Source of the DNA: Elusimicrobiota bacterium
Lineage (GTDB): Bacteria; Elusimicrobiota; Elusimicrobia; Elusimicrobiales; UBA9959
NCBI GenBank assembly: GCA_026388155.1
Contig: JAPLKI010000016.1
Location: 62,001 to 126,000, forward strand
Length of the DNA stretch: 64,000 nt
Direction: 5' to 3'
In this document: positions 26,901 to 35,168 of the stretch, piece by piece
Position numbering within the stretch: the stretch's first letter is position 1
Layout: each line of letters starts with the position of its first letter
The notes under the pieces: generated by a model
What the model saw: only the letters and a program-made list of their open reading frames with translations
What the model was told of the DNA's origin: nothing
Databases searched by the model: none
Program-made: the position numbers and the translations under genes

Positions 26901-28221
26901 TCTCCGCTGACAGGTTCCCCGCTATCGTAGCGGTGGCGGCAGCGACATCGGCGCGTATTGCCTTAGCCGCAAGCTGGCTGTTCAGTGTGGCGGTATCCGC
27001 CGCTACCGTGTTAAACCTGGAACTTAATGAACTGTCCGCATTGACGCGGCTGGTTATTTCCGCCGCAAGGTTTCCGGCTATAGTGGTGGTATCGGCTGCC
27101 ACGGCGCTGAACTGCTGGGAATTTATGTTCGTCAGCGCCGAGCCGTTCAACGCCGGTAAATTACCGCTTCCGTCCAGCTTCACCAGCTTGTCCGGCGCAT
27201 TAAAGCTGTTGCCCTGCAATGTCACGCTTGAATTCAGAGCGCTGAATACCGTGCCCGCAAGGTGCAGTGCGGCCTCGTCGGCGGTATAGGGCGTGCCGCT
27301 GGTGCCGTCGCCGCATGCCCAGGCGGAACCGTTCCACTTCGGAACCTGATTGTTAGTACAGCCGCTCTGGTTGAGCTTTGCCAATGTTATGACGGCGTTG
27401 GATATATGGGCCGGAGTGTTTATCGCCCCCGCGGCTATCGACGAGACAACGACACTGCCGCCCAAAACGCCTGTTGCGGACAATTTTGATATTGCTATCG
27501 CCGCCGCGGGGCTTATGTCCGCATCGGTAATAGCGCCTGCCGCGATGGAGCCGGGCCGCACGCCGTTGGCCGCCACAGAGGACGCCAGCACATTATAAAG
27601 TCCGCCCCCGTCGCCGTAATATTTTGCCGCGGATGAAAAACCGACTATATAAACATTGGTGGATATCCTGACGCCCGCTCCTAAGGCGGGCAGGGTTTCG
27701 GAAGACACTATAACGTTCCCGGACAGGCGCAATTGCGCCATGGTAAGCGCTCCCGTGAAGGTTTTATCTCCGGCGATAGTCTGAGCGGAGGCGTCGGTGG
27801 AAACAAAGGCGTCATACGCGCGCCCGGAAAGGCTGTAGGCGTTGAATGCATAAGGCGCCGTTATAAGCCTTTGCCTGGGGCTGAGCGCTGTGCCGTCCAC
27901 GGTGATCTGAAGCCAGGCGTCCGTGTTTTTAAAGACGGACGGAGGGATGGCGGCGACGGCCCCAAGCTGCACGGCCAGCACCCCGTTAGCCACGGTAATG
28001 CCGGTCTGGCTCTCGGTCCAAAGCTGGGTTCCGCCCGATAGAGCGTCGTATACGCCGAAAGTAAAGTCATGCGGCCCGCTAAGAGGATTATTGCCTGAGT
28101 CGGTAAGGCGCCCCTGGAAATTCATCAGCCCCGGCGGGGTTTGCGCGGAAGCCTGCGGTATCAGCGCCAGGAACAGCGCCGCCATACAAATATAAAAAAC
28201 GGGGATATTGGCCTTTTTCAT
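23998..28221 (-). CDS. Giant secreted fibre with tandem repeats and fibrinogen-like end
   Basis: A 1407-residue secreted protein. A signal peptide (to about residue 27) is followed by an N-terminal domain with NFQGRLTDSGNNPLSG and LITAPYAFNAYS. Residues about 450-630 hold 47-residue repeats with NWNTAYGWGNHALAGYA, and about 627-747 hold 44-residue repeats with GPLKDYANWNTAYSWG. Many NVGIGTTGP modules follow. The C-terminal 190 residues look like a fibrinogen-C domain (FQIYCDMTTDGGGWTLI). The ATG overlaps the TGA of the histidine kinase gene and has AAGGAG upstream. Probably a surface adhesin or fibre. Confidence 0.88.
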   Translation of the reverse strand: MKKANIPVFYICMAALFLALIPQASAQTPPGLMNFQGRLTDSGNNPLSGPHDFTFGVYDALSGGTQLWTESQTGITVANGVLAVQLGAVAAIPPSVFKNTDAWLQITVDGTALSPRQRLITAPYAFNAYSLSGRAYDAFVSTDASAQTIAGDKTFTGALTMAQLRLSGNVIVSSETLPALGAGVRISTNVYIVGFSSAAKYYGDGGGLYNVLASSVAANGVRPGSIAAGAITDADISPAAAIAISKLSATGVLGGSVVVSSIAAGAINTPAHISNAVITLAKLNQSGCTNNQVPKWNGSAWACGDGTSGTPYTADEAALHLAGTVFSALNSSVTLQGNSFNAPDKLVKLDGSGNLPALNGSALTNINSQQFSAVAADTTTIAGNLAAEITSRVNADSSLSSRFNTVAADTATLNSQLAAKAIRADVAAATATIAGNLSAETTARSSGDAAISVATGTLRTDLNAVTASTAPLANAANWNTAYGWGNHALAGYANGSAVGISTAALRTDLNAVIASTAPLANVANWNTAYGWGNHALAGYANSSAVGIATATLRTDLNTVITSTAPLANATNWNTAYGWGNHAAAGYANASAVGVATATLRNDLNAVIASTAPLANAGNWNTAYSWGAPLITSTAALVASTGTIQSSLSAVIISTGPLKDYANWNTAYSWGAPLITSTAALVASTGTIQSSLSAVILSTGPLKDYANWNTAYSWGAPLITSTAALVASTGTIQASLNAIILSTGPLKDYANWNTAYGWGDHAGAGYAKVTAAQIFTGASTFTSTAAFTAQNASVPGVTISSGLVVSAGNVGIGTTGPVTDLHIQGSTAYDSLTGLNLVNGSADYGRAQLRLTGRFQAGNDGWAMNGRDNILFAANANASGVGIGALGTDKFAIQYQMADDKLGILSAAGGASPLMVFQQNGNVGIGTTAPGGVLEIGSPLADSQGKILRFTSGSTEWLKLTRLDSSSTAMLQSAANIILQPTYGSVGIGTTGPGALVDVNGTGLFRSALNLGSVGSSGGTAGTLAFGGISGSIDGFTVTNTAGNYLSFKANSTASAYFIINNLGNFGIGTTGPGAKLSVSGGMAVGSSYATTAVPDGNAIISGSVGIGTTGPQATLDVNGGVRVGNFTTAGRPSATTANKGTFIFDTTEGRPYVSNGSVWKPLDSDYDKDGITDAIDADDTNPNDATAVASDLAYNKTCYARGQRLTGTYMPVYPSCKAIKNAGASTGDGIYWIDPNGGSNSDAFQIYCDMTTDGGGWTLIAGIADNQAHNVAAAVTPGNLTSVNGKGKLSDAVINSIRTAPGSEGIVRLNCQGNGGSAPDYFDYRTTAWHADFGTAPNGTGWDVYTQPWGTAPYTTGGVGYETSGSGCWSYSTWGGTEIYGYNGWTGCYPGATNGSWPFINGWTWIR
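25978..26345. repeat. 132-bp coding tandem repeats in the fibre gene
   Basis: About three near-identical 132-bp units (44 codons), for example repeating the CCCCATGAGTAGGCCGT stretch at 26081 and 26213. High nucleotide identity points to recent duplication or gene conversion. Confidence 0.85.
26345..26840. repeat. 141-bp coding tandem repeats in the fibre gene
   Basis: Three to four 141-bp units (47 codons), for example CCCCAGCCATAGG at 26487 and CCCCAGCCGTAAG at 26628. They are more diverged than the adjacent 132-bp set. Confidence 0.85.
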
Positions 28222-29717
28222 AACAACTCCTTACCCTTAAATTCTTGTGCTTTTCTTCTCTTTGGAAGTCTGACCAGGAACAGCGTATATTTGTCAATCT
28301 TGCTGTCTACAAATATCCGTCCGCCCAATGCGGTAACGGCCTTCTGAACTATATTCAACCCCAGCCCGGCGCCGGGAATCCTCCCGCCTCTTTCCCTGTC
28401 CTGTCCGGCGCGGTAAAACTTGGTAAAGAGATGCGGTATATCCGCTGACGCGATCCCGGGCCCGGTATTGCGCACGTGAAACACCGCCTCGTCGACAGTT
28501 TCCGTAAGGTATACGTTCACCTCACCGCCGCTCGGCGTATATTTTATCGCGTTTAGCAGGAGGTTGCTTACTATCTGCTTTATCAGTTCTTCCGGCGCCG
28601 TTATTGTAACCGCTTTAGTGAGCTGGTACAACGGCCGGATTTTTACGCCGTTGGTCCGGGCAATAGGCATAAAAATAGTCATTGTTTCCCTGAAGATCTT
28701 ATCAAGCGGCACGTCTTTCACTTCGCTGCCGGAATACAGCCCCGCGTCTCCCCTGAACAGCTTAAGCGCGTTTGAAAGCAAATTCTCCATGCGCAGCACA
28801 GCCGCCGTCATAGTTTCCAGAACTTCACCGGAGCTTTTCGTGTCGCGCGCTATCTTTTCGTCCTGCCAGAGTTCCAGATATCCTTTCAGTCCGCTGAGTG
28901 GCGCGCTTATCTCATGCGTAAGTGTATGGAGTATATTATCGCGGGACTCCAGCAGTTCATGAAGACGCCCGGCCATTGAATTAAAGCTGCGGGTCAGCGT
29001 TCCCAGTTCATCATTCGTGCGCACCGGCACGGAAACATCCATGCGGCCGGCGGCCAGCAGGCCGGTCGCCTGCGCCAGCACCTCGATGGGGCCTGTAAAC
29101 AGGCGGGCAACCCACGCATTCACTATCAGGCCCAGCAGCAGGAAGGCCCCGGCTATTCCCGCTGTCCAGTTTATAAGCGGAGCCAGGGCGCTGTTAACCT
29201 CGTCGTCAATGATCCTGCGGATAAAGCCGAAACGCACAAGGCCCCTGTCCGTCGCGGGCTCTTCGATCTTTACTGTGGAGCTGCCGGAAACCTGCAGGGA
29301 GATCCCGCCGGTAGAAACCTGCAGGCTGCTTTGCGGAGCGCCCGAGGCTGAAGGATAAAGCGAAACAGTGTAGCGCACAGGACCGGCCGAAGACAGAACA
29401 TTGCGCTCAAGGTAAAACAGTTCCCTGCTTTCCTCTCCTATCTTAAAATTATGTCCGCCGTAGGAAATTGAGGCGAACGCGAGCTCCGGGTGCGCTTTCT
29501 GAAGGAACATAAGATAGCTGACAGCCATAAGCCTGTCGTGGCTGTCAAACGATTCTTTGGCTATGTGCGTAGTTCCCTCCATCAGCGCCTCAAGGCGCTG
29601 TATGGCCTGGCTGTGCATCATTTTGCGCTGGGTATGTATGACCATCGCCGCGATGGAAACTACGACCGACATGATCAGCGCCGAGGTTATCAACTGCTGT
29701 TTGTGCCTTATTTTCAT
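28218..29717 (-). CDS. Membrane sensor histidine kinase
   Basis: Two membrane segments (about residues 10-28 and 182-205) bracket a periplasmic sensor region. HAMP follows (about 205-260), then HisKA with the phosphorylated His in LTHEISAPLSGLKG near 270. The ATPase domain has NLLLNAIKYTP (N box), GPGIASADIPHLFTKFYRAG (G1/F box) and GAGLGLNIV (G2). Length 499 residues. It lies two bases after the PorV-like gene and overlaps the fibre gene. The likely partners are the receiver gene at 33779 in the same operon or the divergent PhoB-like regulator at 34365. Confidence 0.95.
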   Translation of the reverse strand: MKIRHKQQLITSALIMSVVVSIAAMVIHTQRKMMHSQAIQRLEALMEGTTHIAKESFDSHDRLMAVSYLMFLQKAHPELAFASISYGGHNFKIGEESRELFYLERNVLSSAGPVRYTVSLYPSASGAPQSSLQVSTGGISLQVSGSSTVKIEEPATDRGLVRFGFIRRIIDDEVNSALAPLINWTAGIAGAFLLLGLIVNAWVARLFTGPIEVLAQATGLLAAGRMDVSVPVRTNDELGTLTRSFNSMAGRLHELLESRDNILHTLTHEISAPLSGLKGYLELWQDEKIARDTKSSGEVLETMTAAVLRMENLLSNALKLFRGDAGLYSGSEVKDVPLDKIFRETMTIFMPIARTNGVKIRPLYQLTKAVTITAPEELIKQIVSNLLLNAIKYTPSGGEVNVYLTETVDEAVFHVRNTGPGIASADIPHLFTKFYRAGQDRERGGRIPGAGLGLNIVQKAVTALGGRIFVDSKIDKYTLFLVRLPKRRKAQEFKGKELL

Positions 29718-29719
29718 AA

Positions 29720-31378
29720 TTACCTGCCCTTCTCGTCCTTCAGGCGGCGCAAAGCGCTGAGCGCATCGGAGTTGTCCGGCTCCGCTTCCAGCACTTGCTC
29801 AAAGATTTCGCGCGCTTTGTCAATTTCCTTGTTCGCGTAATAGTTCACGCCGAGATCAAGCATCTTCTCTATTTCTTCCCGGGACAACACGGGCCTGGGG
29901 GCGGCGGCGGGTTCCGCGGGCTTTGGAGCCGCCGCGGAACGCGCCAGCCGTGAAATGGAGTTTATATACCCCTTTATCGCTTTCTTGAGAGCGAGGCTTT
30001 TTTCGTATTCGTAAGCTTTATTCCAGGCGTACAGCGAATTTTTATATTTTTCCATTCCCAGGTAAGCTATCCCCATGTTCTGCCAGGCCGCCGCAGCTTT
30101 CGGATCCAGGTCTATTATGGAAGACGACAGGCTTACGGCTTCCCGGTAACGGCCGTCCTTTATAGCCTCCTCCGACCTGGATAGTTTTTCGGCTATGGCA
30201 CGCTCAATCGCGGAAAGTTCCGGGGTAACGAAGACTGTAACGGTAGTTGTCCGCACTTCCGCGGCCGGGGGTGTCTTAAGGTTGCGAAGGGCTTCCATAA
30301 GCATTTCCAGCGTTTCTTCCTGTTCGCCGGGCTTTCCGAAGTGGAAGGTTATGGCCATGCGATGGCTGCCTGAAGTCGACGCGATCGTGCCGAGCGGCAG
30401 GGAAAAACCGTAATCCAGCTGCACCCTGCGGTTGCGGTAGGAAAGCCCGAGGCTGAACTGCTTGTAATCCCTGGTGCCCATGCCCATGGCGCCGCGCACG
30501 CCGAGGTCTCCCACGAACGCTTTGGGGAACCAGCGCTCCGCGGCTACGGTGAATATATTGTCCGCTTTACCGTCCGGGGCTTTTTTGGTTTCCGCCTGGG
30601 CGACAAGATTTGAAATAAGACTTTTGTAGTTGAAACCCAGCTTTATGTCCGCCGGCACACGGTCGGAGTCGCCGGAACTTAAAGCCATGTCAGGCCGGGT
30701 CAGGTGGGCAACCTGCAGCCCCAGCTGGTAATGCGTCATGAACCGGTAAAGCAGCCCCAAATCCGCGTCAAAAGCTTTCCGGGTCAGGTTCCCGCTAAGC
30801 AGCGGGTCGGGTTGGCCGGTGCGGCTGATGCCGCTGGTCGCGTCGGCGCTTTCCGTAAAATAACCGAAAGAGCTATAGAGATATTTCAAGGTTGTCCCCA
30901 TGAAAAGTTCGGCTCCGCCGGGACGCGTGCAGATCCGGCGGCCATAGGATAGATACAGCGTGTTTTCCCGGTAAAGGCTGCCGTTCAGCGTGAACGAATT
31001 AAGCGCGCCCGCGAGCGTTCCGCGTCTGCCGCCGGCTATCGGCTGCGCGTAGCCGAAGAACGAGGTGCCAAGGTTCGAATCGTCAGTAAGGCCCATATAA
31101 TGCTGCGTATACGCCGCGGTGAATTGCGGCTGGGTGAGCGTGCCCAATCCCGCGGGATTATAGTGCGCTGCGTACACGTCGTCCGCTACGGACGCCATGG
31201 CGTTGCCCATGCCCGGCCCGCGGGCGCCTGCGCCAAGGTCGTCAAACGCGGCGAAGACAGGCTGAGGGCTGAAGATTGAAGGCTGAAGTAAAAAGACGGA
31301 CAGGGCAAAAACAAACGGAAGAGCCGGAGACATAATCCCCGGTTTAGACCTCCCATTTCCCGCTTTTGCTCTTTTCAT
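29720..31378 (-). CDS. PorV/PorQ-like outer-membrane protein with TPR end
   Basis: After a signal peptide (ending near AVFAAF-type sequence, here QPVFAAF), the protein starts like PorV/UPF0164 outer-membrane barrels: GARGPGMGNAMASVADDVYAAHYNPAGL. A region of beta strands follows (to about residue 340), then an Ala/Pro linker and a C-terminal TPR part (YREAVSLSSSIIDLDPKAAAAWQNMG; NKEIDKAREIFEQVLEAEPDNSDALSAL). Start chosen at ATG 31378, which gives a charged n-region; 31414 and 31333 are alternatives. Part of the signal peptide (PSIFSPQPVF) is encoded by a GGCTGAAG word array. May anchor or export surface proteins. Confidence 0.85.
   Translation of the reverse strand: MKRAKAGNGRSKPGIMSPALPFVFALSVFLLQPSIFSPQPVFAAFDDLGAGARGPGMGNAMASVADDVYAAHYNPAGLGTLTQPQFTAAYTQHYMGLTDDSNLGTSFFGYAQPIAGGRRGTLAGALNSFTLNGSLYRENTLYLSYGRRICTRPGGAELFMGTTLKYLYSSFGYFTESADATSGISRTGQPDPLLSGNLTRKAFDADLGLLYRFMTHYQLGLQVAHLTRPDMALSSGDSDRVPADIKLGFNYKSLISNLVAQAETKKAPDGKADNIFTVAAERWFPKAFVGDLGVRGAMGMGTRDYKQFSLGLSYRNRRVQLDYGFSLPLGTIASTSGSHRMAITFHFGKPGEQEETLEMLMEALRNLKTPPAAEVRTTTVTVFVTPELSAIERAIAEKLSRSEEAIKDGRYREAVSLSSSIIDLDPKAAAAWQNMGIAYLGMEKYKNSLYAWNKAYEYEKSLALKKAIKGYINSISRLARSAAAPKPAEPAAAPRPVLSREEIEKMLDLGVNYYANKEIDKAREIFEQVLEAEPDNSDALSALRRLKDEKGR
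31258..31288. repeat. GGCTGAAG word array inside a signal peptide
   Basis: AGGCTGAGGGCTGAAGATTG and AAGGCTGAAG, single orientation, in frame within the PorV-like gene. The same word forms the palindrome at 62733-62810. Confidence 0.65.
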
Positions 31379-31428
31379 AATACCAGCTCTTATTTGTTTC
31401 CCGCCTCTGCCCATTGTTTCTAACCCTG

Positions 31429-31458
31429 TTCGCCATTCGCTATTTGCTATTCGCTATC
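31429..31458. repeat. ATAGCGAAT-type array at the FN3 gene stop
   Basis: GTTCGCCATTCGCTATTTGC and TATTCGCTATC (the reverse complement of AGCGAATAGCAAATAGCGAA). It supplies the TAG of the FN3 gene and fills the spacer before the PorV-like gene. Confidence 0.72.
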
Positions 31459-33751
31459 TGATCACCACTATCGTGCCGTTAAATGTTTTCCCCTCCGTTT
31501 TTATCTGGTAAACATAGACGCCGCGCGGTACGACAGCGCCGCCGGACTTGCCGTCCCATGTCAGGGTATCGGCGATCTGCGTCCCCGGCCGCATATCGGC
31601 CACGAACGCGCCGCTCAGGTCGTAAATCTTCCCGCTGATGTCGGAGTCCTGCGGATTATCAAGCGTGAAAACCACGTAATCGTTCAATCCGTCGCCGTTG
31701 GGCGTAATGACCTTGTTCGAGATTTCCTTCACGCCAAAGCTGACGCCTGAGCTTCTGGCCAGGGTCCGTATCTGGTACCTGCCGGGGAAGGCGGAGTGCA
31801 CGGTTACGGTCTGGACCGCGGGGTCAACGGTGCCGAAAACTTTTACGTATTCCCGGCCGTTGAACCAGTACGCTCCCAGTTCGGAGGAGGCATCGGCCGC
31901 TCTGACGGAGGGTGTTAACGCCGCAACCGCGGCCGCTGAAGCATTTTTGAAACTGCTCGGGACGACCTTGCCGTTCTCGGTTTGATAGTGCAATACTATA
32001 TCCATTTTCATATTTTCAAGCGCGAGTTTATCAAGTCCCACTCCGGTAGGGGCCTGTATAAGCGAGAAATCCAACGACTTCACAACCTTTCCTCCTTCGT
32101 CCTGCGCTCTATCAAGCGCGGCAACGAACAGCGGGCTGCTGGTGGAATTCCCGCCGGGGGTCAGCAAAAACGCCATTTCGTAAGGTATTTTCAGCCGCGA
32201 AACCTTGTCCGGAGCCACGGCGTACAAGTTCCTGTCCGTATCCACTACCATTGAAGTGCCGGGTATTCCCACAGAATCCACGGCGGCCACTTTGTAGTAA
32301 TAAACCGAATCGGGGTCGGGCACCGGCATGGTCACGCTCCGGGAAGAAACCGGCACGGAAGTTATAAGTGTCCAGCCGGTGTTTATAATTCCCGTAGCGC
32401 GGTATATTTCATAGCGGGCAAGCTCAAGCGGCTCCGCCGTGAACCTGAAGCTGGAGCCGTCATAGTTTGAACGCACGTCGTTCCAGGTAACGGTTATTTC
32501 GGTGCGGGAGGTGTTAAGCGAGGCCTGCAGCCCGGCGGGAGACATAGGCGGAAGATCAAGCAGGCACTCCGTGGACACGAAAACGGAATAGATGTGCGCG
32601 GTACTGCGGCTGGAGAAGCGGTAATAATAGGTACTGTCAAGCAGCAGCCCCGCGTGCATCTGACCGGTCCCGGCGGCGCTGGACAAAACCACGGAACCGT
32701 CCGCTATGACGTCTCCGGTTTGATAATCAATACCATCCTTAACGGTTTCGGTAATGGGCTGTGTGCTCACCTGTACCAATACGCCAAGCGGGTCCGGGGA
32801 AGCCGGGTTTGTCCAGCTGAACAGCACCCTGCGCGACAGCGCCTCCGGCAGAACGGCCAGATTTTCTATCGGAAGAGAAAAGAACCCCATAAGCGTCCGG
32901 GTAGCTATGATGGCGCCGAAATTTACGTCGCCCTGCCAGTTGAGGCTCGCCAGCCTGAAGTAATGCATGGTATCGGGGCGGAGTCCTGTTACGGTAAGCG
33001 TAAGCTGCAGGCCCTTATCGGTGGAAGATGAATAAACCACGCCGCCCGCGAACAGCGCGCCGAAATTTGTGGAAGAGGCATTCAGCCGGTAGCCTTCCGC
33101 GTCTCCCGGAGGTATGTTCCAGGTAAACGCGACGCTGGACACATACACTCCGCTAACCGCCGGCAATACCGGAAGAGCGGCCAGGCTGGATTCGTCGCTC
33201 GGAGCCGAATATTCCGCTACCACTTTCCGGGCGTCGGCCAGATAAATGCGGGTGTAATAGGTGGTGTTGGGCTCGAGCCCGTGTAAAACATAAACTTGCG
33301 GGTCTCCGGGAGTAACGGAGGTGGAGAACTCCGTCACGAATACCGCAGGGTCGAAAATATGTGAGGGCGCGGACGAAGTATCAATGCGGTAGAGCCCGCC
33401 GCTTGCCGCCCCAAGGAAGCCGTCAAGCCCGGGCGCGGTCCAGGCCAGTTCCAGCGTGCCGGTGGTTTTGGAAACGGCGGTTATGCTTATTATCGTGCCC
33501 GGCTGAGCCGCCATAGGCATTAAACCCGAACTGAACTTGAAGCCGGAACCGGCGGCTGTGGTTATAGCGGTTTCCGCCAGCGCGCAGTTCAGTGAGAATC
33601 CCGTTCCGGACGAGAGCGCCCCGCCGCCGGAGACGAGGTTGCGGCGTATTGAATTATCCCCGCCGGACATGGGAATGCCGGAGAAAGCTTCCTGCGCGGG
33701 CGCGCAGAATAGAGCGGCTATCAGTAAGAGAATTTTTTGTTTTCCGGACAT
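31454..33751 (-). CDS. Secreted fibronectin-III protein with sorting-type C-terminus
   Basis: A 765-residue exported protein. The signal peptide is MSGKQKILLLIAALFCAP. Several fibronectin-III-like modules follow (from about residue 85 to 510), recognisable by repeated SVYYYKVAAVDS, YYTRIYLAD and YYRFSSRS strands. The last 80 residues (ITPNGDGLNDYVVFTLDNP; GVYVYQIKTEGKTFNGTIVV) match the gliding-motility/FlgD-like C-terminal module seen in proteins delivered to the cell surface. Start at ATG 33751; an in-frame GTG lies 15 bases upstream. It follows the receiver gene by 27 bases. Confidence 0.85.
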   Translation of the reverse strand: MSGKQKILLLIAALFCAPAQEAFSGIPMSGGDNSIRRNLVSGGGALSSGTGFSLNCALAETAITTAAGSGFKFSSGLMPMAAQPGTIISITAVSKTTGTLELAWTAPGLDGFLGAASGGLYRIDTSSAPSHIFDPAVFVTEFSTSVTPGDPQVYVLHGLEPNTTYYTRIYLADARKVVAEYSAPSDESSLAALPVLPAVSGVYVSSVAFTWNIPPGDAEGYRLNASSTNFGALFAGGVVYSSSTDKGLQLTLTVTGLRPDTMHYFRLASLNWQGDVNFGAIIATRTLMGFFSLPIENLAVLPEALSRRVLFSWTNPASPDPLGVLVQVSTQPITETVKDGIDYQTGDVIADGSVVLSSAAGTGQMHAGLLLDSTYYYRFSSRSTAHIYSVFVSTECLLDLPPMSPAGLQASLNTSRTEITVTWNDVRSNYDGSSFRFTAEPLELARYEIYRATGIINTGWTLITSVPVSSRSVTMPVPDPDSVYYYKVAAVDSVGIPGTSMVVDTDRNLYAVAPDKVSRLKIPYEMAFLLTPGGNSTSSPLFVAALDRAQDEGGKVVKSLDFSLIQAPTGVGLDKLALENMKMDIVLHYQTENGKVVPSSFKNASAAAVAALTPSVRAADASSELGAYWFNGREYVKVFGTVDPAVQTVTVHSAFPGRYQIRTLARSSGVSFGVKEISNKVITPNGDGLNDYVVFTLDNPQDSDISGKIYDLSGAFVADMRPGTQIADTLTWDGKSGGAVVPRGVYVYQIKTEGKTFNGTIVVIR

Positions 33752-33778
33752 GGCGCATTTCCACACTTACGCGGCGGT

Positions 33779-34168
33779 CTAATGTTGAGCGGGCTTGGCA
33801 AGTTGTTTAAGTATCGAACCTATCCGGGCCAGAAGCACGCGGGGGCTTATGGGCTTGAACATGTAATCTTCAGCCCCCACATCCAGGCCTTTCACCCGCG
33901 CCGCAACTTCGCGGGCTTCGCCGGTGAGCATCACCACCGGAATATGGCGGGTTTTAGGCTCGGTCTTAAGCGCCCGGCAAACCTCGATCCCTGTGATATC
34001 CGGCAGATTAACATCCAGCAGGATCAAATCCGGCTTCTTGGACAGAGCCATCGGCATGGCGCTCCGGCCGTCCAGGCTGGAAAAGAATTCGTATCCCGCC
34101 GAAACCAGCGCGGCTTCAAGAACTTTCTGCATTATCGGGTCATCTTCTACTGATAATATGCGGTACAT
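33779..34168 (-). CDS. Single-domain response regulator
   Basis: A stand-alone CheY-like receiver of 129 residues with intact phosphorylation site: acidic pair Asp9/Asp10, phospho-acceptor Asp52 in LLDVNLP, Thr82 in MLTGE and Lys105 in FKPIS. It has no output domain. It is the first gene of the - strand surface operon that ends with a histidine kinase and the giant fibre, so it may act through protein contacts. Divergent from the PhoB-like gene. Confidence 0.95.
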   Translation of the reverse strand: MYRILSVEDDPIMQKVLEAALVSAGYEFFSSLDGRSAMPMALSKKPDLILLDVNLPDITGIEVCRALKTEPKTRHIPVVMLTGEAREVAARVKGLDVGAEDYMFKPISPRVLLARIGSILKQLAKPAQH

Positions 34169-34234
34169 GGCGGCCTCCCTGAAATAAAACCTATATATAT
34201 TTAAATTAGAGGATGATGCAGCGGAGTGTCAGCG

Positions 34235-34282
34235 GTGTAACATGTGTGTAACATGTATCAGGTATGATACATGTGGTATAAT
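34235..34282 (+). promoter_or_regulatory. Tandem 11-bp direct repeats plus -10 box, PhoB-like operator
   Basis: GTGTAACATGT occurs twice head-to-tail (34235-34245, 34246-34256), an 11-bp period as in Pho boxes. The second copy overlaps an inverted repeat, ACATGTATCA (34251-34260) and TGATACATGT (34265-34274). A TATAAT follows at 34277-34282 with no good -35 box. This is the pattern of an activator-dependent promoter for the OmpR/PhoB-type gene at 34365, in the divergent spacer. Confidence 0.6.
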
Positions 34283-34309
34283 CTAAAGATTGCTGAATGG
34301 CAGCCAGGA

Positions 34310-34349
34310 GTCAGAATTCTGAATTCTGGTTACTGAATCCTGTCTACTG
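34310..34349. repeat. GAATTCTGACTACT-type word array
   Basis: CAGGAGTCAGAATTCTGAAT, TCTGGTTACTGAATCC and TGTCTACTGG, just before the PhoB-like gene. The same word recurs at 39640 and 41051. Confidence 0.7.
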
Positions 34350-34364
34350 GAGTAGTACCAGACT

Positions 34365-35084
34365 ATGCCGTTTATAAAAAGTCTGAACTTTCTCGCGATA
34401 TCCGACAATCCGGCTTTTATCGGGCTGCTGCAGGATTGCGCCAGGGAGGGAGGCTATATTCTGGACACGGTCAAAACCGGGGCTCAGGGGTTTAAAGCGA
34501 TAATCGCGCATAGGCCGGATTTGCTATTGCTGGATACCGCCGTTCCGGATATAGGCGCCTTGTCCTGGCTTGGAATTCTCCGTGAAATGCGCGAGGGGAA
34601 GGATCTCCCGGTAATCGTCGCCGGAGAAAATCCGGGGCACGAGGAAATAGCCGGGTTCTTTGAATTGGGCGCCGACGACTGCGTGGTTTCCAGGCATTGT
34701 GATCCTCGTGAATTTTCCGCCAGGATACGCGCCACGCTGCGCCGACATAAGGCGCGCGCCGACCAGGACATAGCCGTTCTGGCTTTGGGGCCCGTAGAGC
34801 TGGACCCGGCATGTCACAGATGTTTCGTTAAAGGCAAAGAAGTGGTTCTCAGGCCCCGTGAATTTGAACTGCTGGAAATGCTGATGTGTAAAGCCGGCCG
34901 CGTGCTCAGCAGGCCGTATCTGCTTGAGTGCGTCTGGGGAATGGACAGCTCCGCCAGCACGCGCGCTGTGGACGTCACCATCAGCCGGCTGCGTAAAGCG
35001 CTGGGCGAAAAAGCGGCCGGCTGGATAGAATCCGTGGAAAAATTCGGTTACAGATTTTCCGACCCGGGCAAGATCACACGGTAA
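34365..35084 (+). CDS. OmpR/PhoB-family regulator with degenerate receiver
   Basis: A 239-residue two-domain regulator. The receiver (residues 1-125) keeps the acceptor position Asp57 in LLLLDTAVP but has only one acidic residue in the N-terminal pocket (ISDN), Ala where Thr/Ser is expected, and VVSRHCDP in place of the usual VVKPF, so the conserved Lys is missing. The C-terminal winged helix (about 140-235) is normal, with LRPREFELLEML and AVDVTISRLRKAL. It may work without phosphorylation. The direct repeats upstream suit binding of such a dimer. Confidence 0.92.
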   Translation: MPFIKSLNFLAISDNPAFIGLLQDCAREGGYILDTVKTGAQGFKAIIAHRPDLLLLDTAVPDIGALSWLGILREMREGKDLPVIVAGENPGHEEIAGFFELGADDCVVSRHCDPREFSARIRATLRRHKARADQDIAVLALGPVELDPACHRCFVKGKEVVLRPREFELLEMLMCKAGRVLSRPYLLECVWGMDSSASTRAVDVTISRLRKALGEKAAGWIESVEKFGYRFSDPGKITR

Positions 35085-35086
35085 GA

Positions 35087-35131
35087 ACACAAGTCACAAG
35101 TTTAAAGTCATAGGTTACAGGTCTCAGGTTT
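35087..35131. repeat. AGGTCACAAG-type word array
   Basis: ACACAAGTCACAAGTTTAAA, GTCATAGGTTACAGG and TCTCAGG, a single orientation. Related to the array at 16487. Confidence 0.65.
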
Positions 35132-35168
35132 CTCCCTTCCGCAAATGTCCGCGGAGTCCGGAAAAGTA

